A stretch of 64,000 nucleotides of DNA from Enterococcus alcedinis. GTDB lineage: Bacteria > Bacillota > Bacilli > Lactobacillales > Enterococcaceae. The stretch covers positions 469,293-533,292 of the forward strand of contig NZ_BMDT01000001.1 of assembly GCF_014635985.1 (NCBI RefSeq), given 5' to 3'. The notes under the pieces are model-generated. The model saw nothing but the letters and a program-made list of their open reading frames with translations, was not told the DNA's origin and ran no database searches. This document shows positions 19,116-28,956 of the stretch, piece after piece. Made by a program: the position numbers and the translations under genes. The first letter of the stretch is position 1. Each line of letters starts with the position of its first letter.

Positions 19116-20191
19116 TAGTTGCGCTCCTTCCATGCATCGATCATTGTTAAAAACTCATCAAATAAATATAAGGCATCGTGCGTTCCTGGTGAAGCGTCTG
19201 GTTGGAACTGCACACCAATTGCTGGATATTTTGTATGTCGTATGCCTTCAACGGTTTGGTCATTAATTTCTTCGTAAGTTACTACTAAATCAGTATCTAA
19301 CAGGCTCTCTCGATTAACGACATACCCATGACTTTGCGCACTAAAATGGACTTTCCCTGTTTCTAACTGACGAACAGGATGATTGCCATGATGTCCAAAC
19401 TTCATTTTTACGGTATCGGCACCATTGGCTAATGCGAGTAATTGATGACCAAGAGCGATACCTAAGATTGGAATTTCTCCTTGAATTTCTTGAATGGTTT
19501 TTAACACATTGGCAACACTTTTAGGATTGCCCGGACCGTTCGTTAAAAGCACACCGTCCGGATTCATTGCTAAAATATCTTTTGCTGAGGTTGTGTATGG
19601 TAACACAGTTAGATTGCATTGGCGTTTGACTAATTCACGCATGGTGCTATGTTTTAATCCGAAATCCAAAATGGCGATATTGCGCCCAACTCCTGGATTT
19701 GGGTAAGGTTTTGTTGTAGAAACTTGCTCGACTTGATTTGTAGGTAAGACAGCTGCTTTTAATTGATCGTAAGCATGTGAAAAATCATCCCCTGCATCAA
19801 CGATACTTGCTTTCATCACCCCATGCTCACGAATTTTACGCGTGAGTGCACGGGTATCGATTCCAGCAATCCCTGGGATACCTTTTTGTTTCAAAAAGGC
19901 ATCTAATGTCATTTGACTACGCCAGTTACTCGCGAGTCTTGCATGTTCTTTTACAACGATTCCCTTACAAGTTGGAGAAAGTGATTCAAAGTCATCACGG
20001 TTAATACCCGCATTCCCAATGACGGGATAGGTAAAAGTAATGATTTGCCCGTTGGCACTTTGATTTGTAATCGTTTCTTGATAACCAGTCATACTTGTTG
20101 TAAAAACAATTTCTCCAAAAACATTTGATTCTGCACCGAAGCTAGTACCTTCAAAATAAGTACCGTCTTCCAAAATTAGCCAACGCTTCAT
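19115..20191 (-). CDS. carA: Carbamoyl-phosphate synthase small subunit with a degenerate glutaminase triad
   Basis: Normally hydrolyses glutamine to feed ammonia to CarB. The start used gives 358 residues ([10 protein letters not shown]), after GGGGA. Fold landmarks are kept: the N-terminal domain, LTNGPGNP, and LGHQ. However, the nucleophile motif reads GIALGHQ (Ala at 246, codon GCT, where Cys is invariant in active enzymes). The His/Glu motif reads [10 protein letters not shown] (Gln 330, Asp 332). A residue is also missing from GHHGGNHP. The frame is open and well conserved, so this is not a decayed gene. It may be a structural subunit of an ammonia-dependent synthase. Confidence 0.9.
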   Translation of the reverse strand: MKRWLILEDGTYFEGTSFGAESNVFGEIVFTTSMTGYQETITNQSANGQIITFTYPVIGNAGINRDDFESLSPTCKGIVVKEHARLASNWRSQMTLDAFLKQKGIPGIAGIDTRALTRKIREHGVMKASIVDAGDDFSHAYDQLKAAVLPTNQVEQVSTTKPYPNPGVGRNIAILDFGLKHSTMRELVKRQCNLTVLPYTTSAKDILAMNPDGVLLTNGPGNPKSVANVLKTIQEIQGEIPILGIALGHQLLALANGADTVKMKFGHHGNHPVRQLETGKVHFSAQSHGYVVNRESLLDTDLVVTYEEINDQTVEGIRHTKYPAIGVQFQPDASPGTHDALYLFDEFLTMIDAWKERN

Positions 20192-20192
20192 C

Positions 20193-21476
20193 CTATTCCC
20201 CTGCCTTTTTCCACGCGATTTCCCCATCTACTAGAGTGAGGATTGTGTCTCCATATAATTTCCATCCTACAAACGGTGTGTTAATACTTTTTGATAGGAA
20301 TTGATGGTCATCAACAACATATTCGGTATCTAGATCAAAGATTGCTAAGTCAGCTGGACCGCCAACAGTTAAACGACCGACTTCTAAACCAAAAATCTCA
20401 GCTGGTTTAATTGCCATCCAATCGACAACTTGCTCTAATGTGAAAATACCGGTTTTAACAAAGTGGGTATAAACCATTTGGAACGCATATTCTGAACCGA
20501 CGATTCCAAATGGTGAATCGACGAAACTTTGATTTTTTTCTTCGTGGCTATGAGGGGCGTGGTCCGTTGCGATACAATCAATCGTACCGTCTAATAACCC
20601 TTCGATTAGTGCTTTTTGGTCTTCGTTGCCACGTAATGGTGGGTTCATTTTCCAATAACCGTTATCTTCTGGGATATCTTCATCAACTAACACAAGGTGG
20701 TGCGGACACACTTCACATGTCACATGAATTCCCGCGCGTTTTGCTTCGCGGATTACACGGACACTTTCTTTACTTGAAACGTGACAGACATGGTAATGCA
20801 CGCCTGTTTCTTCTGCTAACAATAAATCTCTCGCAATTTGTGAAGATTCTGTTGCGCTGATAATTCCTGGTAAACCAAGCTCTTCTGAACGTTTTCCAGC
20901 ATGCATCACGCCGTCAAACAATAAGGATTCATCTTCTGTATGCGCGACAATTGCTAAATTATTTTTAGCTGCTTCTTTCATTGCTAGGTACATCGCACCA
21001 GCTGTTTGAACACCAACACCATCATTTGTATAAGCAAAGGCTCCTGCTTTCTTTAAGCCAGCAAAATCGACTAAGCGTTCACTTCTTAATTCTTCGGTAA
21101 TCGGTGCATATTGCAAGACTTTTACGACGGCATCTTTATCAATGATTGCTTGGACTTGCTCAAACTTCTCAACCGTGTCTGGTACTGGATTTAAGTTTGG
21201 CATCGCGCAGACTGTTGTAAATCCGCCTCTTGCGGCTGCTTTACTTCCTGTTTCAATTGTTTCTTTATACGTAAAACCTGGTTCTCTAAAATGAACGTGC
21301 ACATCGACTAGACCCGGTGTGATTAATTGTCCTCTGGCATCAAACACTGTTTCAAAATCCGCCTCATTGAAAGCTTCTCCAATCGCGTGGATTTTTCCAT
21401 CTTTAATCCAAACATCGACCGTTGTTAATTCGTTATCGTGTGAAACAATTTTACCATTTTTAATTAATGTACTCAT
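20193..21476 (-). CDS. pyrC: Dihydroorotase
   Basis: Cyclises carbamoyl aspartate to dihydroorotate. The 427 residues show the zinc-binding [10 protein letters not shown] near 59, the conserved AHTEDE and HVSSKESV segments, and IATDHAPHS with the catalytic Asp. This is the class I (Bacillus-like) enzyme. It lies 12 bases after pyrB, and only one base separates its stop codon from the carA start. Confidence 0.96.
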   Translation of the reverse strand: MSTLIKNGKIVSHDNELTTVDVWIKDGKIHAIGEAFNEADFETVFDARGQLITPGLVDVHVHFREPGFTYKETIETGSKAAARGGFTTVCAMPNLNPVPDTVEKFEQVQAIIDKDAVVKVLQYAPITEELRSERLVDFAGLKKAGAFAYTNDGVGVQTAGAMYLAMKEAAKNNLAIVAHTEDESLLFDGVMHAGKRSEELGLPGIISATESSQIARDLLLAEETGVHYHVCHVSSKESVRVIREAKRAGIHVTCEVCPHHLVLVDEDIPEDNGYWKMNPPLRGNEDQKALIEGLLDGTIDCIATDHAPHSHEEKNQSFVDSPFGIVGSEYAFQMVYTHFVKTGIFTLEQVVDWMAIKPAEIFGLEVGRLTVGGPADLAIFDLDTEYVVDDHQFLSKSINTPFVGWKLYGDTILTLVDGEIAWKKAGE

Positions 21477-21488
21477 GATTCATTCCCC

Positions 21489-22415
21489 CTATGATCTTCC
21501 TGTTAGCACAGCTTCTAAAATCGCCATGCGAATATAAACCCCATTTGACATTTGTGTAATAATACGTGATTGCATCGCTTCAACTAATGAATCGGCTAGT
21601 TCAACATCACGATTGACTGGTGCTGGATGCATGATAATCGCATTTTTTTTCATTTTTTCAGCGCGTGCTTCTGTTAAACCATACTTTTGATGGTATTCTT
21701 CTTTTGAGAAACTTTCTTCGCCATCGTGACGCTCGTGTTGCACACGTAGCATCATCATGACATCGACTTGTTCAACCAGCTCATCTAATGGTAAGTAGCG
21801 ACCATAGACTTCAAATTCTTCTGTGTACCATTCACGCGGACCAGAGAAAAAGACTTTGGCTCCGAGTCGTTTCAACATTTGCATATTTGATTTTGCGACA
21901 CGCGAATGCGTAATATCACCGACAATAGCTACTTTTAATTTTTCAAACGTTCCAAACTCTTCATAGATTGTCATTAAATCAAGCAAACATTGCGTCGGAT
22001 GTTGACCACTGCCGTCACCACCATTAATGATACCACATTGAATTGTGCGGCTTTCAATTAACTCATCATAGTAATGCTCGTCACCATGGCGAATCACTGC
22101 TACGTCAACACCAATTGCAGACATTGTTAAGACCGTATCATATAACGTCTCACCTTTTGTCACAGAGCTTTTTGATTCTTCAAATTCAATTGTCTCAATA
22201 CCTAATTTTCGTTCCGCCACTTCAAAACTTTTGTGCGTCCGTGTACTATTTTCGAAAAATAAGTTTGTTGCAAAATATTGTTCTTTTTCTGGTTCCCATT
22301 TAGCGCCTTGTTTGAATTCTTGCGCGCGATGAATTAAACCCATCACTTCTAAATCGGATAGTACTTCTACTGACAATAGATGTTTTAAACTAATACGCTC
22401 TGCTTGATTCGTCAT
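21489..22415 (-). CDS. pyrB: Aspartate carbamoyltransferase catalytic chain
   Basis: Condenses carbamoyl phosphate with aspartate. The 308 residues hold the carbamoyl-phosphate motif [13 protein letters not shown] near 53, [10 protein letters not shown], and [11 protein letters not shown] near the end. No regulatory pyrI is present, as usual in Firmicutes. It follows the uracil permease gene with a GGAGG SD. Confidence 0.96.
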   Translation of the reverse strand: MTNQAERISLKHLLSVEVLSDLEVMGLIHRAQEFKQGAKWEPEKEQYFATNLFFENSTRTHKSFEVAERKLGIETIEFEESKSSVTKGETLYDTVLTMSAIGVDVAVIRHGDEHYYDELIESRTIQCGIINGGDGSGQHPTQCLLDLMTIYEEFGTFEKLKVAIVGDITHSRVAKSNMQMLKRLGAKVFFSGPREWYTEEFEVYGRYLPLDELVEQVDVMMMLRVQHERHDGEESFSKEEYHQKYGLTEARAEKMKKNAIIMHPAPVNRDVELADSLVEAMQSRIITQMSNGVYIRMAILEAVLTGRS

Positions 22416-22431
22416 ATTGTTTCCTCCTAAG

Positions 22432-23718
22432 TTAGCTTTCTTCGCTGCGAGATGTTTCTGGTAAAATTAGATTTAAGAAAATGCCTAACACAGTTGCTAA
22501 TGCCATCGCCGATAAGGTAAACGTTCCAACTTCTAAAACTAACCCACCGATTCCAACGACTAAAATGACTGATGCGATTAACAAGTTCTTTTTCTTATCC
22601 AAATCGATTTTATTTTCAATTAAAATTTTTAAACCACTAGCAGCAATAACTCCGAATAAGACGAAGCTTATACCTGAAATGACTGGATTAGGTATACTTA
22701 AAATAAGGGCGCTCATTTTACCCACAAAACCTAACGCTACGGCGAAGACTGCGGCACCTGCAATCACGAAAACGCTGTGTACACGAGTGATTGCTAGGAC
22801 ACCAATGTTTTCACCGTAACTCGTAGTCGGCGGCCCACCAAGTAAACCTGCCACAATTTGAGCGGCACCGTCACCGGCTAACGTTTTACTTAATCCTGGA
22901 TCTTCAAAGAAATTACGTTTTGTTAGTTTGTTTAAGACCATTAAGTGACCGATGTGTTCCGTCATCGTTACAAAAGCGATGGGCGCCATCGTCACAATGG
23001 CACCGATTTGTAAACTCGGTGTGTATTGAACAAAAGGAATTTGAAACTGCGGCATTGAAAACCAACTTGCTTGGGCGATGATGCTTGTGTCAACAATTCC
23101 AGTTATTAAAGCAATGATGTAACCACTGACAATCCCTAGTAAAATCGGGATTAAGCCAAGAAATCCTTTAAACCACATATTGAAGAAAATCGTTAAGGCT
23201 AATGTGGCTAAAGCAACAAAGACGTAGCGGAAATCGTACTCTCCTGCAGCATTAAACATCGCACTGTTTGCTGCGTTGGCTGCTAACCCTAGACCGATAA
23301 CCATTACGACAGGTCCAACAACAATTGCTGGTAACACTTTATCCAACCAAGCTGAACCAATCTTCTTAACAATTAATGAGACGACTAGGTAAACAAGCCC
23401 AGTTGTAATCGCTCCTTGAGCAATTGCTGGATACCCTTGCCCTTCACCCTTCATCAACATTTGCATCGCTGCAATAAATGCAAAACTACTACCGAGGTAG
23501 GCCGGAATTTTCCCTTTCGTTATAAACAAATAGACGATTGTTCCAATCCCTGAACTAACTAATGCGATGCCAGGATCAATGCCTACTAATCGTGGAACAA
23601 GTACTGTTGCTCCAAACATTGTAAATAGATGTTGTAGACTTAAACCAAACCATGGAAGTAATTTGGGGCGATCCCCAATATCTAAAATGGCATCTGGATT
23701 TCTAAATGATTCTTTCAT
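22432..23718 (-). CDS. uraA: Uracil permease (NCS2 family)
   Basis: Proton-coupled uracil uptake across the cytoplasmic membrane. The 428 residues have about 12-14 hydrophobic segments. The typical opening is [23 protein letters not shown]. The signature segment [15 protein letters not shown] holds the conserved Glu. Its place directly after pyrR matches Bacillus pyrP, so PyrR should control both salvage and synthesis. Confidence 0.95.
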   Translation of the reverse strand: MKESFRNPDAILDIGDRPKLLPWFGLSLQHLFTMFGATVLVPRLVGIDPGIALVSSGIGTIVYLFITKGKIPAYLGSSFAFIAAMQMLMKGEGQGYPAIAQGAITTGLVYLVVSLIVKKIGSAWLDKVLPAIVVGPVVMVIGLGLAANAANSAMFNAAGEYDFRYVFVALATLALTIFFNMWFKGFLGLIPILLGIVSGYIIALITGIVDTSIIAQASWFSMPQFQIPFVQYTPSLQIGAIVTMAPIAFVTMTEHIGHLMVLNKLTKRNFFEDPGLSKTLAGDGAAQIVAGLLGGPPTTSYGENIGVLAITRVHSVFVIAGAAVFAVALGFVGKMSALILSIPNPVISGISFVLFGVIAASGLKILIENKIDLDKKKNLLIASVILVVGIGGLVLEVGTFTLSAMALATVLGIFLNLILPETSRSEES

Positions 23719-23719
23719 T

Positions 23720-24262
23720 TTATTCCCTACCTTCTTTATAAATCAAAATCCGATCTTTCCCGTCGAGTTCTTCCATCTCAACAATAATTTCTTCCGTTAA
23801 TGCTGTCGGTATGTTCTTTCCAACAAAGTCCGGACGGACGGGTAATTCTCGATGCCCTCGATCAACAAGGACTGCTAAACCGATGCGTTTTGGTCGACCA
23901 AAGTCCATGATAGCGTCTAGTGCGGCACGAATAGTACGACCTGTAAAAAGCACATCATCAATTAAAATGACTTCTTTTCCTTCTAAAGAAACCGGGATTG
24001 CCGAATCATGAAGTTCTGCTTCTTCCAATTCCGCATTTTTATCGTCTCGGTAAAGAGTGATATCTAGCTCTCCTACCGGAACCTCAATGTTCTCTAGTTC
24101 TTTTAAGCGTTGCGCTATTCGTTGCGCAATGAAAATACCACGTGTTTTAATCCCTATCAACACCACATTTTCGATTCCTTGATGACGTTCAATAATTTCA
24201 TACGTAATTCGGGTAATTGCTCGTTTCATTGTCAAGCCATCGACAACTTCTTTTCCGATCAT
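23720..24262 (-). CDS. pyrR: PyrR, pyrimidine attenuation regulator / uracil phosphoribosyltransferase
   Basis: Binds pyr mRNA when UMP is high and favours termination. It also has weak uracil phosphoribosyltransferase activity. The 180 residues contain the PRPP motif [14 protein letters not shown] near 95 and the basic RNA-binding surface residues of the family (IGIKTRG, RLKELE). It is the first gene of the operon, directly behind the attenuator it is expected to regulate. Confidence 0.96.
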   Translation of the reverse strand: MIGKEVVDGLTMKRAITRITYEIIERHQGIENVVLIGIKTRGIFIAQRIAQRLKELENIEVPVGELDITLYRDDKNAELEEAELHDSAIPVSLEGKEVILIDDVLFTGRTIRAALDAIMDFGRPKRIGLAVLVDRGHRELPVRPDFVGKNIPTALTEEIIVEMEELDGKDRILIYKEGRE

Positions 24263-24286
24263 TGTTTCATCCTCCTTTTTTACAAT

Positions 24287-24318
24287 AAAAAAACTCCTAC
24301 CCGTTATTAGGTAGGAGT
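24287..24318 (-). terminator. Attenuator terminator upstream of pyrR
   Basis: ACTCCTACC and GGTAGGAGT (24310-24318 with 24293-24301) form a perfect 9-bp stem with an eight-base loop. A run of U follows on the minus strand, shortly before the pyrR SD. Confidence 0.92.
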
Positions 24319-24478
24319 GAACATTTCGTCAGTTTATGGTTGCACAAAAATAACCATAGCTATTCTCAAATGATACAAAGCGGCCTTGTTCGCAAACAAG
24401 CGTTATTCGTATACTCACTGCCTTCTTAGCCTCACGGGACTACACTTAAAGGGCGTTATTTATTTTTTTACTGAATTA
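24287..24478 (-). promoter_or_regulatory. PyrR-dependent attenuator leader of the pyr operon
   Basis: The leader RNA carries the PyrR-binding consensus AGUCCCGUGAGGCU (24441-24428), followed by AAGAAGGCAG. A separate ATGGTT/AACCAT hairpin (about 24333-24356) lies between it and the terminator. UMP-bound PyrR should hold the binding loop and block the antiterminator. I see no second PyrR site between pyrR, uraA and pyrB, where the gaps are too short. Confidence 0.9.
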
Positions 24479-24507
24479 ACTATACACTTAATCAATTCAA
24501 AAAGCAA
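24479..24507 (-). promoter_or_regulatory. Promoter of the pyr operon
   Basis: TTGCTT (24507-24502), 17 bases, TATAGT (24484-24479) on the minus strand. The -35 box abuts the rluD stop codon. No terminator separates rluD from the pyr leader, so rluD transcripts could also run into the attenuator. Confidence 0.75.
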
Positions 24508-24508
24508 T

Positions 24509-25411
24509 TTAATTTCTTAAGTTTTCTAAAGTTTTTTTGAAGTCTTCGGGCATCTCGACTTCGAACACCTTTTCTTCACCTGTACTTGGATGTTTAAACC
24601 CAAGTATCTTCGCGTGTAAATATTGACCGTTACCTGGTAATGTCTTTCTCGGTCCATAGACAGGATCCCCTGCTACCGGGTAACCGATGTAGTTCATATG
24701 CACACGAATTTGATGCGTACGCCCAGTTTCTAACTGCAATTCAACTAACGTAAAATCATTAAAACGTTCTAAAACTGTAAAATGAGTCACTGCCGGTTTA
24801 CCATCGGCGATCACGTCTTGTTTTTTACGATTGGTTTTTGAACGACCGATTGGTGCATTAATTGTTCCTTTTTCGTGTGAGATAGTGCCATGAACTAACG
24901 CAACATACTTACGTAATGACGTTTTATCTTTTAATTGTTTGGCCAATGACTCATGTGCTTTATCATTTTTAGCAACCATTAGGAGTCCAGAAGTATCTTT
25001 GTCGATTCGATGGACAATTCCAGGACGAATGACGTCGTTAATCGTCGATAAATTTTCTAGATGATACAACAGTGCATTCACAAGTGTCCCATTTGGGTGT
25101 CCTGCAGAAGGATGGACAACCATTCCTTGTGGCTTATTAATAACAGCCATATCTTGATCTTCATAGATAATCTCAAGCGGAATATTTTCTGCGATTAAAT
25201 CCAGCGTTACTGGCTCTGGAATGGTAATGAGAATTTCATCTCCTGCAGCCACCTTACGATTCGCTTTAATCACTTCTCCGTTAATCGTAACGGCGTCTTC
25301 TTTTAACCATGCTTGGATTTGTGAACGACTATAATCTTGCAGTCGTTCAACCAGAACTTTATCCACGCGCCCTTTTTCTTCGTTAATTGTTACTTTTATT
25401 TCGTTTTTCAT
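24509..25411 (-). CDS. rluD: RluD-family 23S rRNA pseudouridine synthase
   Basis: Isomerises uridines in large-subunit rRNA. The 300 residues have an N-terminal S4 RNA-binding domain (residues 1-75, VDKVLVERLQDYSRSQIQAWL) and a catalytic domain with HRIDKDTSGLL holding the catalytic Asp. GRTHQIRVH is near 210. The start overlaps lspA by 29 bases with AAAGGAAA upstream, the familiar lspA-rluD pair of Firmicutes. The exact rRNA target cannot be told from sequence alone. Confidence 0.93.
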   Translation of the reverse strand: MKNEIKVTINEEKGRVDKVLVERLQDYSRSQIQAWLKEDAVTINGEVIKANRKVAAGDEILITIPEPVTLDLIAENIPLEIIYEDQDMAVINKPQGMVVHPSAGHPNGTLVNALLYHLENLSTINDVIRPGIVHRIDKDTSGLLMVAKNDKAHESLAKQLKDKTSLRKYVALVHGTISHEKGTINAPIGRSKTNRKKQDVIADGKPAVTHFTVLERFNDFTLVELQLETGRTHQIRVHMNYIGYPVAGDPVYGPRKTLPGNGQYLHAKILGFKHPSTGEEKVFEVEMPEDFKKTLENLRN

Positions 25412-25871
25412 TATTATTTCCTTTCAATTTCTCCTCAAATACCGTGTAGATAAAAATAAATGCAACACCTATGAATAAGGAGACATCTGCTACATTGAAT
25501 ATTGGAAAATTCATAAATTCTGTTTGAAACATATCAACAACATAGCCTAATCGCATACGATCGATAAAGTTGCCCAGTGCACCTGCTAAAACAAAGGACA
25601 AACCTATCGCGAATAACCAATGCTCCGTTCGATGTTTGATTAATAAATACATAATTACCACAACAGCCACAATCGTAATAATAAAGAAGAACCACATTTG
25701 TCCTTCTAAGATGCTCCAAGCAGCACCCGTATTACGAATATACGTTAATGATAAGAATGAAGGGATAAATTCTACCGTCTCGTGTAACGCGATATTCGCT
25801 ACCGTCCAGTATTTCACCCATTGATCGATTCCAATTAAGATCACACTTACTATGAAGTAAACAGCTAACAT
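25383..25871 (-). CDS. lspA: Signal peptidase II (prolipoprotein signal peptidase)
   Basis: Cleaves lipoprotein signal peptides after lipidation, in the cytoplasmic membrane. The 162 residues have four membrane segments and the two catalytic-Asp motifs GALGNFIDRM (about 97-106) and FNVADVSLFIG (about 125-135). The C-terminal tail overlaps rluD. One likely client in this window is the cyclophilin lipoprotein at 56980. Confidence 0.95.
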   Translation of the reverse strand: MLAVYFIVSVILIGIDQWVKYWTVANIALHETVEFIPSFLSLTYIRNTGAAWSILEGQMWFFFIITIVAVVVIMYLLIKHRTEHWLFAIGLSFVLAGALGNFIDRMRLGYVVDMFQTEFMNFPIFNVADVSLFIGVAFIFIYTVFEEKLKGNNNEKRNKSNN

Positions 25872-25886
25872 ACTTCCACTCTTTTC

Positions 25887-26579
25887 TTATATAATATTTA
25901 TCATATCTTTTGGACGAATAATCCCTAAGAGGCTCCCATTTGGATGTCCCGTTTTAGTAATTAAAATCGATTCTAACGTCGCATTTTCTTTAAACATTTG
26001 TTCTACTTTCGAAATCGGACAGTCTGCAGCGACGAATTCATAATTCGTGGTTTTTCCATCTTTTAAAATCAAATCACTCGCTTGTTTGTCTTTCAGTATC
26101 ACTTGGCCTTTTTGGCTTTCCTTAGCTGTCCAATAACCAATTTCACGTAAAGTAATCAGACTCATAAAATGGCCCTTATTATAGATAGGGAATTGAGAAT
26201 AACGTTTTTGAGCCACAATTTTAAATAGTTCTTGCAAAGGAAGCGTTTGTTCAAAGCCTGTCACTTTTTTTCCAAAGCGCGGCAAGACTAATTCTGGTTG
26301 CAATAATTCTTCTTCAATCATTTGAATTCGATGTAAAATCCATTGATTCGGTTCCGCAATAATAAAGTCTTCACCAATATGTTCATGGACAATCGCATTT
26401 CGCAACTGTGCAATTTGCAATAAATCTGGCTCATATTTTTTCACAGGTAGGTCGTTACGATTGGCTAATCGACGAACCATTTGTGTAAACCCCATATTTT
26501 TGGGTGAACCGAGTTCTTCTCTAAATCGTTTCTCAATACGATTAAAACTTGTTAAAAATGCTAGCGCCTGACTCCCCAT
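25887..26579 (-). CDS. HEPN-like domain fused to two CBS domains
   Basis: The chosen start (MGSQALAFL) gives 230 residues and lies just after the ebsA stop; the open frame continues upstream but would overlap ebsA. Residues 1-80 are helical and carry RNAIVH at 60-65, a match to the RNxxxH motif of HEPN ribonucleases. Two CBS modules follow (about 105-160 and 170-230), ending LLGIIRPKDMINII. CBS pairs bind adenine nucleotides in many families, so this could be a nucleotide-controlled RNA-binding or RNase protein; that is inference. It lies 16 bases upstream of lspA on the same strand. I do not recognise a named homologue. Confidence 0.7.
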   Translation of the reverse strand: MGSQALAFLTSFNRIEKRFREELGSPKNMGFTQMVRRLANRNDLPVKKYEPDLLQIAQLRNAIVHEHIGEDFIIAEPNQWILHRIQMIEEELLQPELVLPRFGKKVTGFEQTLPLQELFKIVAQKRYSQFPIYNKGHFMSLITLREIGYWTAKESQKGQVILKDKQASDLILKDGKTTNYEFVAADCPISKVEQMFKENATLESILITKTGHPNGSLLGIIRPKDMINII

Positions 26580-26592
26580 CTTATCCCTACTT

Positions 26593-27003
26593 TCATATCT
26601 CTTCAGCGTTTTCGAATCGCACCTTCTCCGGTAGTTGATCAACGAAAGCGTTTGTGACATTTTGGATGGTCTTCTTCGAAAAGTAACACTCCAGTTTCGT
26701 TGTTTCGTAGTGGATTACTAAATGATCATTAAAAATGATAACTTGGTGAATATCTTTTAACTCGATAGTTTTCTTATAAAAGAAACCTTTAGATAATTTT
26801 ACTTCTTTTCCTAAGAAACGGATATACTGCTGGCGATTATAAGCGATAAATAGAAAAAACAAACCGAAAAAAGGGAGACTATACCAATGAAATTTCGCTT
26901 TTTCTAAATTTAATATCATCCCTAAAAAAAACGAAAAGAAAGTCATTGACCAATAAATAATAACATACGGTAGCTCATGCTTCCAATAAAATTTACGTTC
27001 CAT
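26593..27003 (-). CDS. ebsA: EbsA-family membrane protein
   Basis: The start used (MERKFYWKHELPY) follows GGAAGGGGAAC and gives 136 residues. Two hydrophobic segments near the N-terminus (YVIIYWSMTFFSFFLGMIL; SLPFFGLFFLFIAY) are followed by a soluble beta-rich region like a small PH-type domain. It matches the Enterococcus EbsA family, once tied to cell-surface binding substance, whose molecular role is unclear. It is divergent from the RNase-H-like gene, the classical ebsA/ebsB neighbourhood. Confidence 0.7.
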   Translation of the reverse strand: MERKFYWKHELPYVIIYWSMTFFSFFLGMILNLEKAKFHWYSLPFFGLFFLFIAYNRQQYIRFLGKEVKLSKGFFYKKTIELKDIHQVIIFNDHLVIHYETTKLECYFSKKTIQNVTNAFVDQLPEKVRFENAEEI

Positions 27004-27060
27004 TTGTTCCCCTTCCTGTCGTATAATAACTACAAACACCTTAAAGGAGGTATAAGTGAA

Positions 27061-27474
27061 TTGATTAAAGCATACATTGATGCTGCAACAAAAGGAAATC
27101 CCGGACCTAGTGGTGGCGGTATCGTCCTTGTTGGTGAAGATTTACATTTGCAAAAAACGGTTCTTTTACCTGTGTTAACGAATCATCAGGCAGAGTTTGC
27201 CGTGATGATCGCTCTACTTAAGTACTTAATTCAGGATCAAAAAACGCAAGAAACCATTTTTATTTTTACAGATAGTAAGATTTTAGCAGAAACGATAGAA
27301 AAGGACTATACGAAAAATCAACATTTCATTGAATATTTGGAGGAAATTCAACAATTACTCACACTTTTTAAACTCGTCATTATTCAATGGATTCCTGAAA
27401 GTAAGAATAAAGGTGCCGATCATCTTGCAAGACAAGCGCTCCAGAAAGTTTTAAAATCACAAAATCGGCGATAG
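27061..27474 (+). CDS. ebsB: RNase HI-like protein (EbsB type)
   Basis: The start is probably TTG at 27061, with AAAGGAGG about 11 bases upstream; the open frame reaches back into ebsA without a good SD. The 137 residues keep the RNase H carboxylates: YIDAATKGNPGPSGGG, the Glu of NHQAEFAVMIAL, TDSKIL, and the Asp of KGADHLARQA. An active RNA-DNA hybrid nuclease is therefore plausible. The last 18 bases overlap the 3' end of cls on the other strand. Confidence 0.75.
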   Translation: MIKAYIDAATKGNPGPSGGGIVLVGEDLHLQKTVLLPVLTNHQAEFAVMIALLKYLIQDQKTQETIFIFTDSKILAETIEKDYTKNQHFIEYLEEIQQLLTLFKLVIIQWIPESKNKGADHLARQALQKVLKSQNRR

Positions 27475-28929
27475 CAAACGAGAAAAAGCTTGTTTCGTTC
27501 GAAGCCATTTCGATTGTTTAGCAATCATTTCGGTTGTAAGTACAGTCGATTCCAACATATCAGCTTTAAAAATAGATGCTAACTCATCTGTTACTGCTTG
27601 ACTATAGGCAAAAGTATTCACTTCAAAGTTTAACGCATAACTTCGAATATCTTGATTCGTCGTACCAAATGAAGCCAGTTCATGGTCAACAACCAAGGTT
27701 TTTGCATGTAAGAAGCCACCTTTATAAATATAAATCTTAACGCCTTTTTTATGTAAAAAATTGGCATAATATTGTGTTGCGCGATATATAAAAGGATGGT
27801 CTGGCCTATTAGGAATCATAATCCGAACATCGACACCCGAGCGCACCGCAATATTTAACGCATCAAGCATCGAGTCGTCTGGTATTAAATAAGGGGACTG
27901 AATCCAAATTCTTTTTTTAGCACTTAGAATCATTTTAATAAAGCCGCCTTTTAATATTTGATCATCGGCATCCGGTCCGTCTGCTACAACTTGCAACTGA
28001 ACATCCCCATATTCTGACTCTTCTGGCAAACAAAAATATTTCTCATCGTACTCTAAATAGTCTTCTGGTTTAATTACAGAGGCATTCCAGTCTCGAATAA
28101 AAACTTCTTGCAGACTAAAGCTAACCGTCCCAATCATCCGTGCATGCGTATCACGCCAATAACCAAAACGTTTTGTTTCATTTAAGTATTGGTCACCAAC
28201 ATTAAAACCACCTGTCCAACTAATCTTACCGTCAATCACGACGATTTTACGATGTAAGTGATAATTAAGTCGGGTCTTTCGAATAAAGTCTCGAGCGGTA
28301 ATAAACGGTAACACTTTCCCACCAACTGCAATCAAAGGTTTAAAAAACTTGACCGTTGTTCTTCCCCCAAAAGGATCGAATAACACACGAACTTTAACGC
28401 CTTCCTTCGCCTTTTGAATCAGTAAGTTCAATAACTGATTGCCAATTCGATCATCAAAAATAGCATAATATTCAATATGAATCGTTTCTTTTGCTTGATT
28501 GATATCTGCAAACAATTCACTAAATTTTTGTTTTCCATCTGTAATAATTTCTAATTGATTACCTCTCGTTAAAGGCGATTCTTCTGCATAATCGAAATAG
28601 TCTTTTAAAAGTCTGGAACTTGAAGCGATTTCACCGTCACTAAATTTTTGGTTATGTTCCTCAATCATTTGGTTAATCTCGCTAATTCGTCGTTGATGAT
28701 GACTATTTAATAAGTAAATGACTTCCCCATCAATTTTACGTCCCACAAAAGCGTATAAAAAGAAGCCTAATCCTGGTAAAAATATTAAAGCCATCATCCA
28801 TGCAAAAACACTGGCAATTGAGCGTGGCCGGCGAAAGACAGTGATGAGCGCACCTATCGTATTAACGAATAGGAAAAAAATCAATACCTGAATTGCTATA
28901 CTAACGTCTAGTTGTTTGAACCAGTCCAT
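27457..28929 (-). CDS. cls: Cardiolipin synthase
   Basis: Phospholipase-D-type enzyme joining two phosphatidylglycerols to cardiolipin. The 490 residues have two N-terminal membrane segments and two HKD motifs, HRKIVVIDGKISWTGGFN near 222 and HAKTLVVDHELASFGTTN near 402. Length and layout match the ClsA type of Firmicutes. It lies downstream of the CDF transporter on the same strand. Confidence 0.94.
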   Translation of the reverse strand: MDWFKQLDVSIAIQVLIFFLFVNTIGALITVFRRPRSIASVFAWMMALIFLPGLGFFLYAFVGRKIDGEVIYLLNSHHQRRISEINQMIEEHNQKFSDGEIASSSRLLKDYFDYAEESPLTRGNQLEIITDGKQKFSELFADINQAKETIHIEYYAIFDDRIGNQLLNLLIQKAKEGVKVRVLFDPFGGRTTVKFFKPLIAVGGKVLPFITARDFIRKTRLNYHLHRKIVVIDGKISWTGGFNVGDQYLNETKRFGYWRDTHARMIGTVSFSLQEVFIRDWNASVIKPEDYLEYDEKYFCLPEESEYGDVQLQVVADGPDADDQILKGGFIKMILSAKKRIWIQSPYLIPDDSMLDALNIAVRSGVDVRIMIPNRPDHPFIYRATQYYANFLHKKGVKIYIYKGGFLHAKTLVVDHELASFGTTNQDIRSYALNFEVNTFAYSQAVTDELASIFKADMLESTVLTTEMIAKQSKWLRTKQAFSRLLSPIL

Positions 28930-28956
28930 CTTGATTTTTCTCCTTTATCTAGAATT

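Noticed and set aside
19115-20191. CarA as a pseudogene
   Set aside because: Although the triad is lost, the frame is complete, start and stop are coupled to neighbours, and the remaining sequence is conserved, so the gene looks maintained.
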